The translations under genes were made by a program, and so were the position numbers. Source: Candidatus Zipacnadia bacterium (GTDB taxonomy: Bacteria; Armatimonadota; Zipacnadia; Zipacnadales; UBA5352). Taken from it: DNA of 64,000 nucleotides. The DNA is taken from the NCBI GenBank assembly GCA_029821735.1, contig JALGSU010000014.1, forward strand, positions 1-64,000, given 5' to 3'. The notes under the pieces were generated by a model that was not told where the DNA came from, searched no databases, and worked only from the letters and a program-made list of their open reading frames with translations. Shown piece by piece: positions 1-8,972 of this stretch. Positions within the stretch are counted from its first letter, which is position 1; each line of letters begins with the position of its first letter.

Positions 1-203
1 AGAGCTGCGGTGACCACCCCGGAGGGACAGGCTTCCACCTTCAATGACCTGCTTCGCAATCCTGGGCCGCTGGGTCCGCAGGAACCTACCGTGCAAGCAC
101 TGTGGGCGCAGTGCGGCAGACAGCAGGGCAAAGGAGGAACATACTGCATTTCGTCGCCACACAACGAGGCAGGCGCATATGTCACCTCGGTTCGCAACAT
201 CTT
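1..203. other. gene-poor window edge
   Basis: No gene was recognised here. On the minus strand this is where the rest of the substrate-binding gene should lie. The three reverse frames do not continue the family's sequence, although one reverse frame stays open to the window edge. It may be rearranged or decayed DNA. Confidence 0.4.
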
Positions 204-665
204 CTATGCGTGTCCCGGCCTGGCACTTGCCGATCCCGATTTCGTCGGATCGTCACGATCAGCCCCGACCCCGGCCCCGAACGGGTCAGTCACGCAGCCG
301 AACACGTGGATGAGCTGCCCTTGCTGGTTAGCTGATGCGAGCGTCTGCAGGGATGGCGTGGTGAGGGTGACCGCCATCCCGAAGTCGCCACCGACGATGG
401 CACTGGCAGTCTGGTTCGCTGTGGTCATGTCGCCCTGGGCATCGAAAGCCTTGCCCCGGTAGTGCTTCCCCTCTGTATATCCCCCGCGCTCCAGTCCGTC
501 GTACACACCTTGAAGGCAGTCCATGATGGCCGGTCTATTGGAGAAGTGCAAGAAGGCAATTCGAGGAAGATCGGCTTTGGCGGCGCTGCGCTGCCCCCAG
601 TTCGACACCAGGAGACCTGCCGAGCCGATGAAGATCAGCAACAGCCCAAGCCATAGGTGCTTCAT
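204..665 (-). pseudogene. ABC transporter substrate-binding protein (PF04392-like), C-terminally truncated
   Basis: The product starts with a signal or anchor segment (MKHLWLGLLLIFIGSAGLL). It then matches the N-terminal lobe of the TrpX-like ABC substrate-binding family: PRIAFLHFSNRPAIMDC, an AQGDMTTANQTA segment, TTPSLQTLA and VFGCVTDPFGAGVG. Family members usually run to about 300-350 residues with a second lobe. Here the frame ends about 154 residues in, just after a DRDDPTK segment, in unrelated-looking sequence. The ATG at 665 is chosen because the hydrophobic segment begins there; the ORF track start at 704 adds a non-signal extension and no strong Shine-Dalgarno decides it. No permease or ATPase gene is adjacent. 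The family is fairly sure; the truncation could be a rearrangement, decay or a sequence error. A half protein is unlikely to bind ligand. Confidence 0.6.
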
Positions 666-767
666 GACGTTACCCATGAGTCGGCCAGTCCTCCAGACTC
701 GCATCTGCCCGGTCAGACGTAGTCAGGAGCCCGTCTTGCCGAGGGCTCCCGCAGCCGTCGAGTGTGC

Positions 768-796
768 ATTGTAGCACGGTCACACACACCGGACAA
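768..796 (-). promoter_or_regulatory. sigma70-like promoter for the substrate-binding gene
   Basis: On the minus strand a -35 TTGTCC (791-796) and a -10 TACAAT (768-773) are separated by exactly 17 bp. Transcription would start near 761, about 95 nt before the ATG at 665. It lies back to back with the promoter for the permease fusion. Confidence 0.5.
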
Positions 797-814
797 CCTG
801 CGTCACCTACTTGC

Positions 815-843
815 TTGCGCCGGTCTGGCGCCGCTGCTATAAT
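815..843 (+). promoter_or_regulatory. sigma70-like promoter for the permease-phosphatase fusion
   Basis: A -35 TTGCGC (815-820), a 17-bp spacer and a perfect -10 TATAAT (838-843). The expected start near 850 leaves a leader of about 38 nt to the ATG at 888. This favours 888 over the ORF track start at 864. Confidence 0.6.
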
Positions 844-887
844 CCACTCAGCATCTGGCCGAAATGCCCAAACTCCGGGGACCAGCC

Positions 888-2741
888 ATGCCAACCAGAC
901 CCCCAGGCCTGATCTACGCCGTCAATGACTCCCCGCCAACTTGGGTCGCGATCGTGCTCGGGCTCCAGCATCTCTGTGTCGTGGCCATCTCGTTCGTGTT
1001 CCCGGTCGTTGTTGTCCGCGCGATGGGCGGCACTGCTGCGCAGGCCGAGTTCATGGTCAACATGTCCATGCTCGCCGCCGGCATCGGCACCGTGCTCCAG
1101 GCATTGCCGCGCGGCCCCGTCGGTTCCGGCTACCTCTGTCCCATGGTCTGCGGCCCGTCGTACCTCTCCGCATCGATTCTGGCCGCCCAGACCGGTGGCG
1201 CTGCTCTTGTCAGCGGCATGACCGCTTTCGCCAGTCTCTTCGTTGTCGGCGCATCTCGCGTGATGCACCATCTGCGCATCCTTTTCCCCACCGAAATTGT
1301 CGGACTGGTCGTCGCCATGGTCGGCCTCACTGTCCTCAAGCTCTCCGCGACGCACTTCCTCGGCCTCGACGACGCCGGCAGAATCATCGGCCCCGAGAGC
1401 GCCATTGTTGCACTCATCACCCTCGCCACGATGTGCGCCCTGAGCGTCTGGGGCCGCGGCTTCCCGCGCCTGGCCTGTGTCATCATTGGCATGGCCGTCG
1501 GCTACTCCGCTGCTGGCGTCATGGGCCTGCTCACCCGCGAACACGCCAATGAGATCGTCTCGGCGACCTGGATCGCATTCCCCTTCACTGACCACCCCGG
1601 CTTCGCTTTTGACGCCTCCATGGCCGTGCCCTTTGCCGTGGCCGCGGTCTGCTCGCTGCTCAAAAACGTCGGCGACATCACCACCTGCCAGAAGATCAAC
1701 GACGCCGACTGGCAGCGCACGGACATGGTCAACGTCCGTCAGGGAATGCTCGCCGATGGCATCGGCTGTCTCGTCGGCGGAGTGGCCGGCGGCCATGGCC
1801 TGTCCGGCTCCTCCAGCAACATTGGTATGTCACTCGCCACCGGCGCCACCAGCCGCACCATCGCCTGGATCACCGGCGGGCTGCTGATCGTCATGGCCTT
1901 CTGCCCGAAGCTGTCATCCATCTTCGCCATCATGCCCGACCCGGTAATCGGTGCGGTCCTCATCTTCGTCGTCAGTTTCATGGTTATCGCCGAACTGCAG
2001 GTCGCCCGCGCGATACAGATGGATCTCGTCCCCAAAACCTTCCCGCCCTTCCCCGAGCGCGAGGACCTCGATCTCTACGCACTTCTCGAGCCCGCTCGCG
2101 AGATCGGCGGCGACTACTACGACTTCTTCATGTGTGACGACCACCGCCTCTGCCTTGCAGTCGGCGACGTCTGCGGCAAGGGCATGCCGGCCGCTCTCTT
2201 CATGGCCGTCACTCGCACGCTCCTCCGAGCCCTCCAGGATCCCGACTGCGGCCCGGCCGCAACCCTCTCACGCCTCAACGATGAGCTCACCCAGGACAAT
2301 GACGCCAGCATGTTCGTCACGATCTTCCTGGCGATCGTCGATCTGCGAACCGGTGCATGCACCTTCGCCCGAGGTGGCCACAACCCGCCATTCATGATCC
2401 CCGCTGACGGGCCGGTGACCATGCTCCCCGCAATCGACGGCCCTCTGATCGGCGTCTTCGAGGGCGCTGCATTCGCCGAGGAGTCCATCGCCCTGCAGCC
2501 CGGCGACACACTCCTGATCTACACCGATGGCGTCACTGAGGCGATCAATCCGGCTGAAGAGGTCTATGGCGTCGAGCGCACGCGAGCCCAACTGTCTCGC
2601 TGTCGCGGCGAGACCTGCGAGGGTCTGCTCACCTGCGTGCGCGACGCAGTGACCGAGTACGCCGACGGGGCCGATCAGTTCGACGACATCACCATGCTCG
2701 CATTCCGTTTCCTCAAGAGCACGAGCAACAAGACGCACTGA
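888..2741 (+). CDS. NCS2-type nucleobase permease fused to a SpoIIE/PP2C serine phosphatase
   Basis: Residues about 15-365 are an NCS2 (xanthine/uracil permease-like) membrane domain with many hydrophobic segments, a LGLQH motif in the first helix and GLSGSSSNIGMSLATGATSR in the re-entrant region. After FVVSFMVIAELQ (about residue 367) the chain passes directly into an RsbU-like phosphatase: ARAIQMDLVPKTFPPFP linker, EIGGDYYDFF, GDVCGKGMPAALFMA, GGHNPPF, GDTLLIYTDGVTEA and FDDITML. All expected metal-binding Asp/Gly motifs of the PP2C-type domain are present, so it should be active. The last two or three permease helices appear missing. Start 888 follows a GGGGA site and fits the promoter; 864 is an alternative. 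Inference: a membrane sensor-effector dephosphorylating an anti-sigma antagonist in response to a base. A recombination or assembly chimera remains possible. Confidence 0.8.
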   Translation: MPTRPPGLIYAVNDSPPTWVAIVLGLQHLCVVAISFVFPVVVVRAMGGTAAQAEFMVNMSMLAAGIGTVLQALPRGPVGSGYLCPMVCGPSYLSASILAAQTGGAALVSGMTAFASLFVVGASRVMHHLRILFPTEIVGLVVAMVGLTVLKLSATHFLGLDDAGRIIGPESAIVALITLATMCALSVWGRGFPRLACVIIGMAVGYSAAGVMGLLTREHANEIVSATWIAFPFTDHPGFAFDASMAVPFAVAAVCSLLKNVGDITTCQKINDADWQRTDMVNVRQGMLADGIGCLVGGVAGGHGLSGSSSNIGMSLATGATSRTIAWITGGLLIVMAFCPKLSSIFAIMPDPVIGAVLIFVVSFMVIAELQVARAIQMDLVPKTFPPFPEREDLDLYALLEPAREIGGDYYDFFMCDDHRLCLAVGDVCGKGMPAALFMAVTRTLLRALQDPDCGPAATLSRLNDELTQDNDASMFVTIFLAIVDLRTGACTFARGGHNPPFMIPADGPVTMLPAIDGPLIGVFEGAAFAEESIALQPGDTLLIYTDGVTEAINPAEEVYGVERTRAQLSRCRGETCEGLLTCVRDAVTEYADGADQFDDITMLAFRFLKSTSNKTH

Positions 2742-2860
2742 GACTCGTGCGGAGGAGAACGCGCATGGCGGAGCGATTAGGTCCACTTCCCGGAGAGATC
2801 TTGGCGTGACAGGCCAGCGGGGGGAGCCATCTCACCCCCCAGAAAAGGGAGAGTGGCAAG

Positions 2861-3301
2861 ATGCGCTCAGTGGCAGTAATCGTCGTGATTTTGGTGGCTG
2901 TGACCACCGGTATGTGTCAGGACCTCGAGACATCCATGGCGGGTCGCGCACAGGTTGGCGGACCGGGCATGGCAGAGGCATGGCTCCAGAACCCGGCGTT
3001 CCTTGGGCTGGATGCCGCAAGCAATGGTGCAGGAAACGGTTGGTCGCACGCGCTCGCCGGCCAGCATGAGGTCGAGGGAATGTTCGACCTCACCACCGTC
3101 AGTTGGGGCGGGCACCCCGCCGGGGCCAACTGGGGCGTTGGCGCTGGCGTCGACAACGGCGACCCCACCGCGGGTCTTGCCTATGACTTTGGCGCCGTGT
3201 CCGATGGCCCAAACTGGCAGCTCGGCCTGGTCTGGCACGAGCATGACACGGGCGTCGACGACTCCTGGCTCATTGGCGCCACAACACAGTGGGGCAACTA
3301 A
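2861..3301 (+). CDS. small secreted protein of unknown function
   Basis: A 146-residue protein with an N-terminal signal peptide (MRSVAVIVVILVAVTTGMCQ) followed by a glycine- and tryptophan-rich chain with alternating hydrophobic and polar residues. The MAEAWLQNPAFLGL segment recalls the start of PorV-like outer-membrane barrels, but the chain is far too short for a full barrel. It may be a fragment or a small exported beta protein. The start follows an AGGGAGA site with good spacing. A strong hairpin terminator lies 30 nt downstream, and the gene appears to be transcribed alone. Function not recognised. Confidence 0.65.
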   Translation: MRSVAVIVVILVAVTTGMCQDLETSMAGRAQVGGPGMAEAWLQNPAFLGLDAASNGAGNGWSHALAGQHEVEGMFDLTTVSWGGHPAGANWGVGAGVDNGDPTAGLAYDFGAVSDGPNWQLGLVWHEHDTGVDDSWLIGATTQWGN

Positions 3302-3330
3302 CCCTCATCCGCTGACGCCACGCAATCAAA

Positions 3331-3360
3331 AGCCGCCCCTCCTGCGATGGAGGGGCGGCT
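3331..3360. terminator. bidirectional intrinsic terminator
   Basis: A perfect 12-bp stem, AGCCGCCCCTCC with GGAGGGGCGGCT, and a 6-nt loop. T-rich runs lie on both sides: TTGGTTT on the plus strand and TTTTGATT on the minus strand. It sits between the convergent genes ending at 3301 and 3392 and can serve both. Confidence 0.85.
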
Positions 3361-3391
3361 TTGGTTTGCGTAGGTGTCGATGCCGGACAGC

Positions 3392-4108
3392 TCACCGGAC
3401 CTCGGCCACGCCTGGCGCCTCAAGCAGGAAATCCTCGCGCACTCCCCGGGAGATGCGGACCTCGTCGATCGACCCGATAAAGTCATACCGGTAGCCGCGG
3501 CTGCCGATGCGCAGCGGCAGCGTTTCATTGCGCACGGTCACCAGAAAGCTCATGTCCGCCGAGGACTGCAGCGCGCCGTCCACGAACAGGCGCGCCTCGC
3601 CGTCACGGTCGCATGTGAGCCCGACGTGGTGCCACTGCCCGTCATTGAGCGCCGCCTCACTCGCCAGACTATCGGTCCAGTTCACCTTGTCCCCGACCGC
3701 CGCGAAAAGCCGGAAGTTCGGGTGCAGATACAGCGTGTAACCATCCTCAATACGCAGCCGCGTGCTCAGGATGAAGTAGAACTGCGGGTCGATCCCCTCC
3801 GCGACCTTGATCCAGCACTCCACGGTGAAGTCACACGTTTTGCCGAAGTCCAGCGCGGCCGGCCTGCCAACGAGCACGTGACCGTCACCGTGCATCTCCA
3901 TCCCACCGCCGAACTTGCCCTCGCCCCACGTGCAGTCGCCCATGACGCGTCCGTCGGCTCCCGATCCGCTGGCATCGCCCGCAACCGTCCCCTGCCCCTC
4001 GTCCAGATGAAGCAGCAGCACTGTCTCCGGCTTCTCATCATGCGCGCCACACGCGGCGACGGTGAACGCTGCAAGCACTACCATGGCGATGCGCACAGCT
4101 GGTCTCAT
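3392..4108 (-). CDS. LamG/concanavalin A-like lipoprotein
   Basis: A 238-residue lipoprotein. The signal peptide ends in the lipobox VAAC, so the mature protein should be lipid-anchored. The rest is one LamG-type jelly roll (Laminin_G_3-like): LLLHLDEGQGTVAGDASG, DFTVECWIKV, NDGQWHHVGLTCDRDGEARLFVDG and the closing GSIDEVRISRGVRED. Such domains bind sugars or proteins and show no catalytic signature. The ATG at 4108 is chosen over 4126 because GGAGG lies 8 nt upstream of it. The gene diverges from the DUF4838 gene at 4244, which suggests shared control and a substrate-binding role beside that enzyme. Confidence 0.8.
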   Translation of the reverse strand: MRPAVRIAMVVLAAFTVAACGAHDEKPETVLLLHLDEGQGTVAGDASGSGADGRVMGDCTWGEGKFGGGMEMHGDGHVLVGRPAALDFGKTCDFTVECWIKVAEGIDPQFYFILSTRLRIEDGYTLYLHPNFRLFAAVGDKVNWTDSLASEAALNDGQWHHVGLTCDRDGEARLFVDGALQSSADMSFLVTVRNETLPLRIGSRGYRYDFIGSIDEVRISRGVREDFLLEAPGVAEVR

Positions 4109-4243
4109 CGGTGTCCTCCGTCGCACGTTTCATGCAGGCGCCGGGCCCGCGCGAGCCGAAATACAGCGCACGAAATGCCCGATCATGGTAGCCTGCCATC
4201 TTCCGAGCGTCAAGCAACACACAGTCACGAGGAGGCACACCTG

Positions 4244-6703
4244 ATGGTCCGCAGCTTCACGCCCACCGCCGTCGCCGTCAGCATCATGCTCACCACCGTC
4301 GCGCTCGCCCAGCCGATCACGCTGGTCGACGGCGGCGCCACCCGCTACAGCATCTACCACGCGCCCGATGCCCCGACCAGCGTCCGCAGCGCGGCAATCG
4401 AGCTGCAGCGCGTGCTGCAGATAGCGACCGGCGTCGAACTACCCATCGTCACCGAGCCCGCCTCCCCGATGATCGCGCTCGGAGACAGCCCCGCCGCCGA
4501 CGCCGCTGGCCTGCGCGGCACCGAGATACCGTTCGAGGGCTACCGCATACTCACCAGCGGCGAGAACCTGTTCATCGTCGGCCACGACACCGCCGACGAC
4601 CAGGAGATATGGATGTTCCAGGTGAGCAAGGGCACGTTCTACGGTGCGCACGCCTTCATGGAGGACGTGGTGGGAGCGCGCTGGCTCATGCCTGGCGCAG
4701 CCGGTGAAGACATCCCTCACCATGACACCCTCACCGTCCCGGACCTCGACCTCACCCGCTCACCCTCCATCCCGTTCCGCGCCCTCGCCTATGTGCAGGA
4801 CCGCACCGGCTCGGTCAAAGTCTGGAAGGCCCGACACGGGATCCACGACCGTTACTGGGTCAGCTTCCCGCACGCGTATCACAACTATCCGCCCAACGCC
4901 GTCCTGCGCGAGCACCCCGAATACATGGCCATGTACGCGAGCGGCATCCGCCAGCCGGTGCCGGAAGGCCGTAGCCTCAACCACAAATACTGCCTGACCC
5001 AGCCCGGACTTGTCGACGCCTTTGCGGACGCGATCATCGCCACCTTTGACGCTCAGCCCGACCGCTACCACGCCACCATGTCCCCGGCCGATGGCGGCGG
5101 CTTCTGCGAATGTCCCGAGTGCAACAAGTACCGCGAGACCGACGATGCCGGTCTGTGGGGCGACTTCGCCGAACGCGGCTGGTCCATCACGCCGGTCATC
5201 TTGCGCTTCTACAACCAGGTCGCCCGACGCGTCGCTCAGAAATATCCCGACCGCACCATCGGCGGCCTCATCTACAACGCCTATACCTACCCGCCAAAAG
5301 AGCCGGTCGCCATGGAGCCGAACGTGGTCCTCAACATCGCGGCCCTCGACCACTACGGCTACAAGCTCTACAAGCCCGCCCGCGCCGATGAACTCTCCCG
5401 ACTCATGCCCGCCTGGTCGCAATCAACAGACCGCCTCGCGTGGTCCGACTACTCCACTTGGATGCGCGACTGGTACGGCGTGCCGCTGCCTCCGGGCCTG
5501 CCCATCATCGAGATGATCTTCAAGCAGTTCCGACAGCACCCGGTGATGCTCATCAACTACACCGGCCACGCAGCATGGGGCACCGGCGGGGTGCACAACT
5601 ACATCATCGCCAAGCTGCAGTGGGACCCGACCCGCGACGTGCAGGAGCTTTACCACGAGTATCTCGACCGCGCCTACGGAGCCGAGGCAGCGCGCCAGAT
5701 TGACCGCATCTACCAGCTCTCCGAAGAGGCGCTCTCGAGTTACATCCGCGCCAATCCCGGCCACCGACAGCCCTCCTACGACGTCACTCACGAGCTCGTC
5801 GCCAAATACTACGGGCCGCGCTTCGCCGAGATCGAGGGCGCGTACACCGCGGCGGCTGCAACCGAGATGACCGTCCCTCAGCGCACCCGCCTGGAGATGT
5901 TCGGCGCGGTGCTGACCCTTCTGCGTGAGAACCTCGTGCGCGCGGGCGTCGTCGAGACCAACCCGGATTCCCTGCTGCACAAGTCGCCGGACGCATTCGC
6001 GGAGTTCCTCGCCGAACAGGCCCCGGGCCTTGCCCTGAACGAAGCCATGAAGCCGCGCGAAGATGGCAGCCGCCGCATCCTCTTTGCTCCCGAGGAGCGC
6101 ACACTCCTCATCTCGCGCCTGCCCGCCGACGCCGAGGCGCCCGTTATCGATGGCGATCTCTCCGACGCCGCCTGGGGCGAAGCAGCCGAGGCCACCGACT
6201 TCCGCCTGCGTGGCAGCCGCACCGAGGCGCCCCATCGGACCGAGGTCCGAGTGGCCTGCGATGACCAGCGCCTCTACGTCGCGGCCCGCATGTTCGATGA
6301 CCAACTCGATCTGCTCGGCCATGCCACCACCGAGCGCGACACCGAGGCCCTCTTCTCGGACGATACCTTCGAGCTGTTCTTCAGCAGCAAGATCAACTTC
6401 GAGGTCAACTACTGGCACATCGCCTTCAACGCCGCCGGTGGTGTGTGGGATGATGTGGCTCTGGAGCGCGACTACGATCTGCAGTTCGAGAGCCGGGCCG
6501 CTATCGAGGATGATTCGTGGACCGTCGAGATCGCCATACCCTTCGCCAGCATGCGCCTGCCGGGTCTGCCCGCCGGCAAGAGCTGGCGCGGCAACTTCAG
6601 CCGCATCCGCCGGGCCGGCACCCGCGAACTCAGCTCTTGGGCCGGCATCGAGGACACTTTCCACGAGCCCAAGAGCTTCGGCACCTTCGTCTTCGGGGAG
6701 TAG
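4244..6703 (+). CDS. secreted DUF4838 protein with C-terminal CBM9-like domain
   Basis: The 819-residue product has a signal peptide ending near ALAQ. An N-terminal glycoside-hydrolase accessory-like alpha/beta domain (IELQRVLQIATGVELPIVTE, FYGAHAFMEDVVGARWLMPG) is followed by the DUF4838 TIM-barrel-like domain. That domain carries FCECPECNKYRE, a family-typical Cys cluster, and GGLIYNAYTYPP. From about residue 630 to the end there is a CBM9-like beta sandwich (PVIDGDLSDAAWGEA, DDTFELFFS, WTVEIAIPFASM). DUF4838 proteins are predicted glycosidases, often found in glycosaminoglycan or uronic-acid loci; no substrate can be read here. The ORF track start (3374) is wrong: it runs back through the opposite-strand lipoprotein. 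The ATG at 4244 has GGAGG 8 nt upstream and begins the signal peptide. Confidence 0.85.
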   Translation: MVRSFTPTAVAVSIMLTTVALAQPITLVDGGATRYSIYHAPDAPTSVRSAAIELQRVLQIATGVELPIVTEPASPMIALGDSPAADAAGLRGTEIPFEGYRILTSGENLFIVGHDTADDQEIWMFQVSKGTFYGAHAFMEDVVGARWLMPGAAGEDIPHHDTLTVPDLDLTRSPSIPFRALAYVQDRTGSVKVWKARHGIHDRYWVSFPHAYHNYPPNAVLREHPEYMAMYASGIRQPVPEGRSLNHKYCLTQPGLVDAFADAIIATFDAQPDRYHATMSPADGGGFCECPECNKYRETDDAGLWGDFAERGWSITPVILRFYNQVARRVAQKYPDRTIGGLIYNAYTYPPKEPVAMEPNVVLNIAALDHYGYKLYKPARADELSRLMPAWSQSTDRLAWSDYSTWMRDWYGVPLPPGLPIIEMIFKQFRQHPVMLINYTGHAAWGTGGVHNYIIAKLQWDPTRDVQELYHEYLDRAYGAEAARQIDRIYQLSEEALSSYIRANPGHRQPSYDVTHELVAKYYGPRFAEIEGAYTAAAATEMTVPQRTRLEMFGAVLTLLRENLVRAGVVETNPDSLLHKSPDAFAEFLAEQAPGLALNEAMKPREDGSRRILFAPEERTLLISRLPADAEAPVIDGDLSDAAWGEAAEATDFRLRGSRTEAPHRTEVRVACDDQRLYVAARMFDDQLDLLGHATTERDTEALFSDDTFELFFSSKINFEVNYWHIAFNAAGGVWDDVALERDYDLQFESRAAIEDDSWTVEIAIPFASMRLPGLPAGKSWRGNFSRIRRAGTRELSSWAGIEDTFHEPKSFGTFVFGE

Positions 6704-6728
6704 CTCGCATCGAGTTCACTGACACCAG

Positions 6729-6758
6729 CAGGCCGCCCCGGCATCTCGGGGCGGCCTG
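6729..6758. terminator. bidirectional intrinsic terminator
   Basis: A perfect 12-bp stem, CAGGCCGCCCCG with CGGGGCGGCCTG, a 6-nt loop and a short T-containing tail (TTCGTTTG). It sits between the convergent genes ending at 6703 (plus) and 6785 (minus, the end of a four-gene operon). Confidence 0.8.
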
Positions 6759-6784
6759 TTCGTTTGCATGCCCCACCTCACCGG

Positions 6785-8905
6785 CTACTCATCGCCCGGG
6801 AAGTCCACCGTCACCACCAGGTCGTGGATATACGCGCCGGCTATCCCCGGGCTGCTCAGCTTGATCGAGCGCCACAGGGCCTCGCCCTGGGATGGAGAGT
6901 TCGAGGCTCCGAAGGCCATGTTGTTCCGGCCGGGCGCCGCGTACGTGTACATCCCGGTGCCGTCGATGCACAACTCACCGTCCACGTAGACATGGATGTC
7001 TTCGCCCTGCACCGTAACGCGATACGTGTGGTAGTCGTCCGTGGTGTCCATATCGAAGCGCAGACCCGAGTAGTAGGTCCCGACGTGGTCCGGATACAGC
7101 ATGACGCGTTCGTTCGACACGCCGTTCGCGGCCATGATGTTGTTCCAGCCCGACACCACCTTGACTTCCGCCTCCACCTCGGCAATCCGGTCCGGTTGCG
7201 CGTTCCACGGGTAGCGGTAATACAGGTATGAGCCCGGCTCAGTGTCGCGATCGACAACCAGCAGTGCGTCGTCCTGCATCTCCGCGAACACCGTCCCCCC
7301 GCGGAAGTGCTCATGCCGCCACGGCATCTCCGGGGGCGCCTCGGCCGTCCACTTCACAGTCTGAACCGCGCCGTCCCCCTCATCGTCGGCCGCCGGCGCC
7401 ACCAACTCGAAGCTGTTCGCGCCAGCCCGCAGCAGCCCATCCGGCAGCGGCAGATGCAGCCACGGCGCTTCGAACCTCCGATCCGTAAGCTCCTGCCCGT
7501 TCAGTCGCACCACCAGTTCGTCGCACCCGCTGACCGCTACGTGGCAGGCGACCTCAGGCCGAAGCCCCTGCTCCCGCACCGCCGCCAGGTCATCGCCCAC
7601 GGAGAGCGGCACGATATGGGTCTCGCCCGCAGCCAGTGCGATCGGATCCTCCGGCGTCAGGACCGGCACGTTCTGCCATTGCTCGCCGTCGGCCACCCAG
7701 AAATTGGGGCTCCCGTATGACCGCCCATGCCCGCCGCGCACCGTCGCGAAGTAGGTCTTCTCGAGCGGAGCAAGCACCGACGCGTCCCCGATATCGTGCA
7801 GGAAACCCATTCGCGGGTTGAACATGTTGAACAGGTAGATGCCGTCGACGCCCGCCTGCCACGCCCGGGAGGCCCGAGCCCGGTAGCTGTCCTGACCGCG
7901 CCGGGCGAACTGCGATGTGTCGGCGGTCACGCGCGAGTCGCTCAGCCCCGCATACACCTTCACGTCGTGCCGCCGGCCCAGTTCGACGAAGTAATCCCAC
8001 GGGTTCATCCTGAAGTAGCCGCTCCCGATGATCATATCCACCAGACCCTCGGACAGCCACGTCTCGAGATCGAGGCCCATCGCGCGCGCCAGCGGCACCG
8101 AATCGGTCGACCGCAGGGCGACGAGGATCGGCCGGCCACGCTCCCGCCCCACCTGCTCGGTCATCTCGCGCACCCGCCGGACGAAGCCGGTCATCGTCTC
8201 AGTCTCTTCATCCGTCGCAACGCCGCCCCACGCCACGCTCCGGAAGTAGCACGGGTGGCGGAAGTAGTCCAGCTCTATCCCGTCCACGTCGTAGTTGCGG
8301 CACACCTCTTCGATGATGCGGAACATCGTGTCCCGCACGACCTCATGCGTGTAGTCCACCTGCGTCCATGCGCCGTGCGGGGGCGGATTGTCTGCGGTGC
8401 TCATCAGGCACTCGGGGTGCTCTTTCTTCCACGCGGAGATCCCCGCCGAGCCCGCTGCGTCGTGCCTGTCATTCATGCGCTCTGACCAGAACACCTCGAC
8501 GTCGTTCTCCCTGCACCAGTCGATCATCACCTGCAGCGTGTCGGTGCCCTGTTCGAGCAGCGCACCCGTGATGTTGTGGCGGTAACGCCCCTCCGTGCCG
8601 GTGAAGACCTCCGTGACCTCGGAGCGATGGCTGTGGCGGGCGAACGAGCCCCGGTTGGTGCAGTAGAATATCGTGTCCACGTGCGTGTCTTCCAGACCGA
8701 TGGTGCGCGGTATCAGCATTCCCTCAGCAGTCGCCTCTCGCGCCTGCATCACCGCATCGCCGCCGTCGTTGTTGAGTATGACGCGGCGCTGGCGGTTGAG
8801 CATCTCGGCGCGCTTGCTCTCAAACGTATCGGCGTCTTGCGACCACGCCGGCAGCGACATCGCTGTCACCATGAGCACAACTGTCATCAGGGAATGTAAT
8901 CGCAC
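6785..8905 (-). CDS. secreted TIM-barrel glycosidase-like protein with C-terminal LamG-like domain
   Basis: The GTG at 8905 lies 5 nt after GGAGGTG and begins a signal peptide (VRLHSLMTVVLMVTAM), giving 706 residues. The ORF track start at 9229 overlaps the upstream gene and is rejected. Residues about 35-430 look like a GH10-like (GHL10/amylase-type) barrel: DTHVDTIFYCTNRGSF, NDVEVFWSERMNDRHD, YDVDGIELDYFRHPCYF and VDGIYLFNMFNPR. A linker beta domain follows, then a concanavalin A-like domain from about 540 (SYLYYRYPW, YHTYRVTVQGEDIHVYVDGE). It is the last gene of the minus-strand operon. The enzyme family cannot be assigned from sequence alone; a glycosidase acting outside the cell is inferred. 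Confidence 0.75.
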   Translation of the reverse strand: MRLHSLMTVVLMVTAMSLPAWSQDADTFESKRAEMLNRQRRVILNNDGGDAVMQAREATAEGMLIPRTIGLEDTHVDTIFYCTNRGSFARHSHRSEVTEVFTGTEGRYRHNITGALLEQGTDTLQVMIDWCRENDVEVFWSERMNDRHDAAGSAGISAWKKEHPECLMSTADNPPPHGAWTQVDYTHEVVRDTMFRIIEEVCRNYDVDGIELDYFRHPCYFRSVAWGGVATDEETETMTGFVRRVREMTEQVGRERGRPILVALRSTDSVPLARAMGLDLETWLSEGLVDMIIGSGYFRMNPWDYFVELGRRHDVKVYAGLSDSRVTADTSQFARRGQDSYRARASRAWQAGVDGIYLFNMFNPRMGFLHDIGDASVLAPLEKTYFATVRGGHGRSYGSPNFWVADGEQWQNVPVLTPEDPIALAAGETHIVPLSVGDDLAAVREQGLRPEVACHVAVSGCDELVVRLNGQELTDRRFEAPWLHLPLPDGLLRAGANSFELVAPAADDEGDGAVQTVKWTAEAPPEMPWRHEHFRGGTVFAEMQDDALLVVDRDTEPGSYLYYRYPWNAQPDRIAEVEAEVKVVSGWNNIMAANGVSNERVMLYPDHVGTYYSGLRFDMDTTDDYHTYRVTVQGEDIHVYVDGELCIDGTGMYTYAAPGRNNMAFGASNSPSQGEALWRSIKLSSPGIAGAYIHDLVVTVDFPGDE

Positions 8906-8972
8906 GACGACACCTCCAGAGGGTGGTCTGTCTCCGTTCGTGATGCGAGTTGCGCTGCCCCGCTCGGGCGCG

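Noticed and set aside
837-1796. 319-aa minus-strand ORF
   Set aside because: Antisense shadow of the permease domain; His/Asp/Gly-rich composition typical of reverse frames in GC-rich DNA.
2818-2850. Possible terminator (GGGGGG...CCCCCC) after the fusion gene
   Set aside because: The stem has a bulge and is followed by A-rich rather than T-rich sequence; too weak to annotate.
3374-4243. N-terminal extension of the DUF4838 ORF
   Set aside because: It overlaps the opposite-strand LamG lipoprotein; the signal peptide and GGAGG site place the start at 4244.
5423-6664. 413-aa minus-strand ORF
   Set aside because: Shadow of the DUF4838 gene, with no domain and no start signal.
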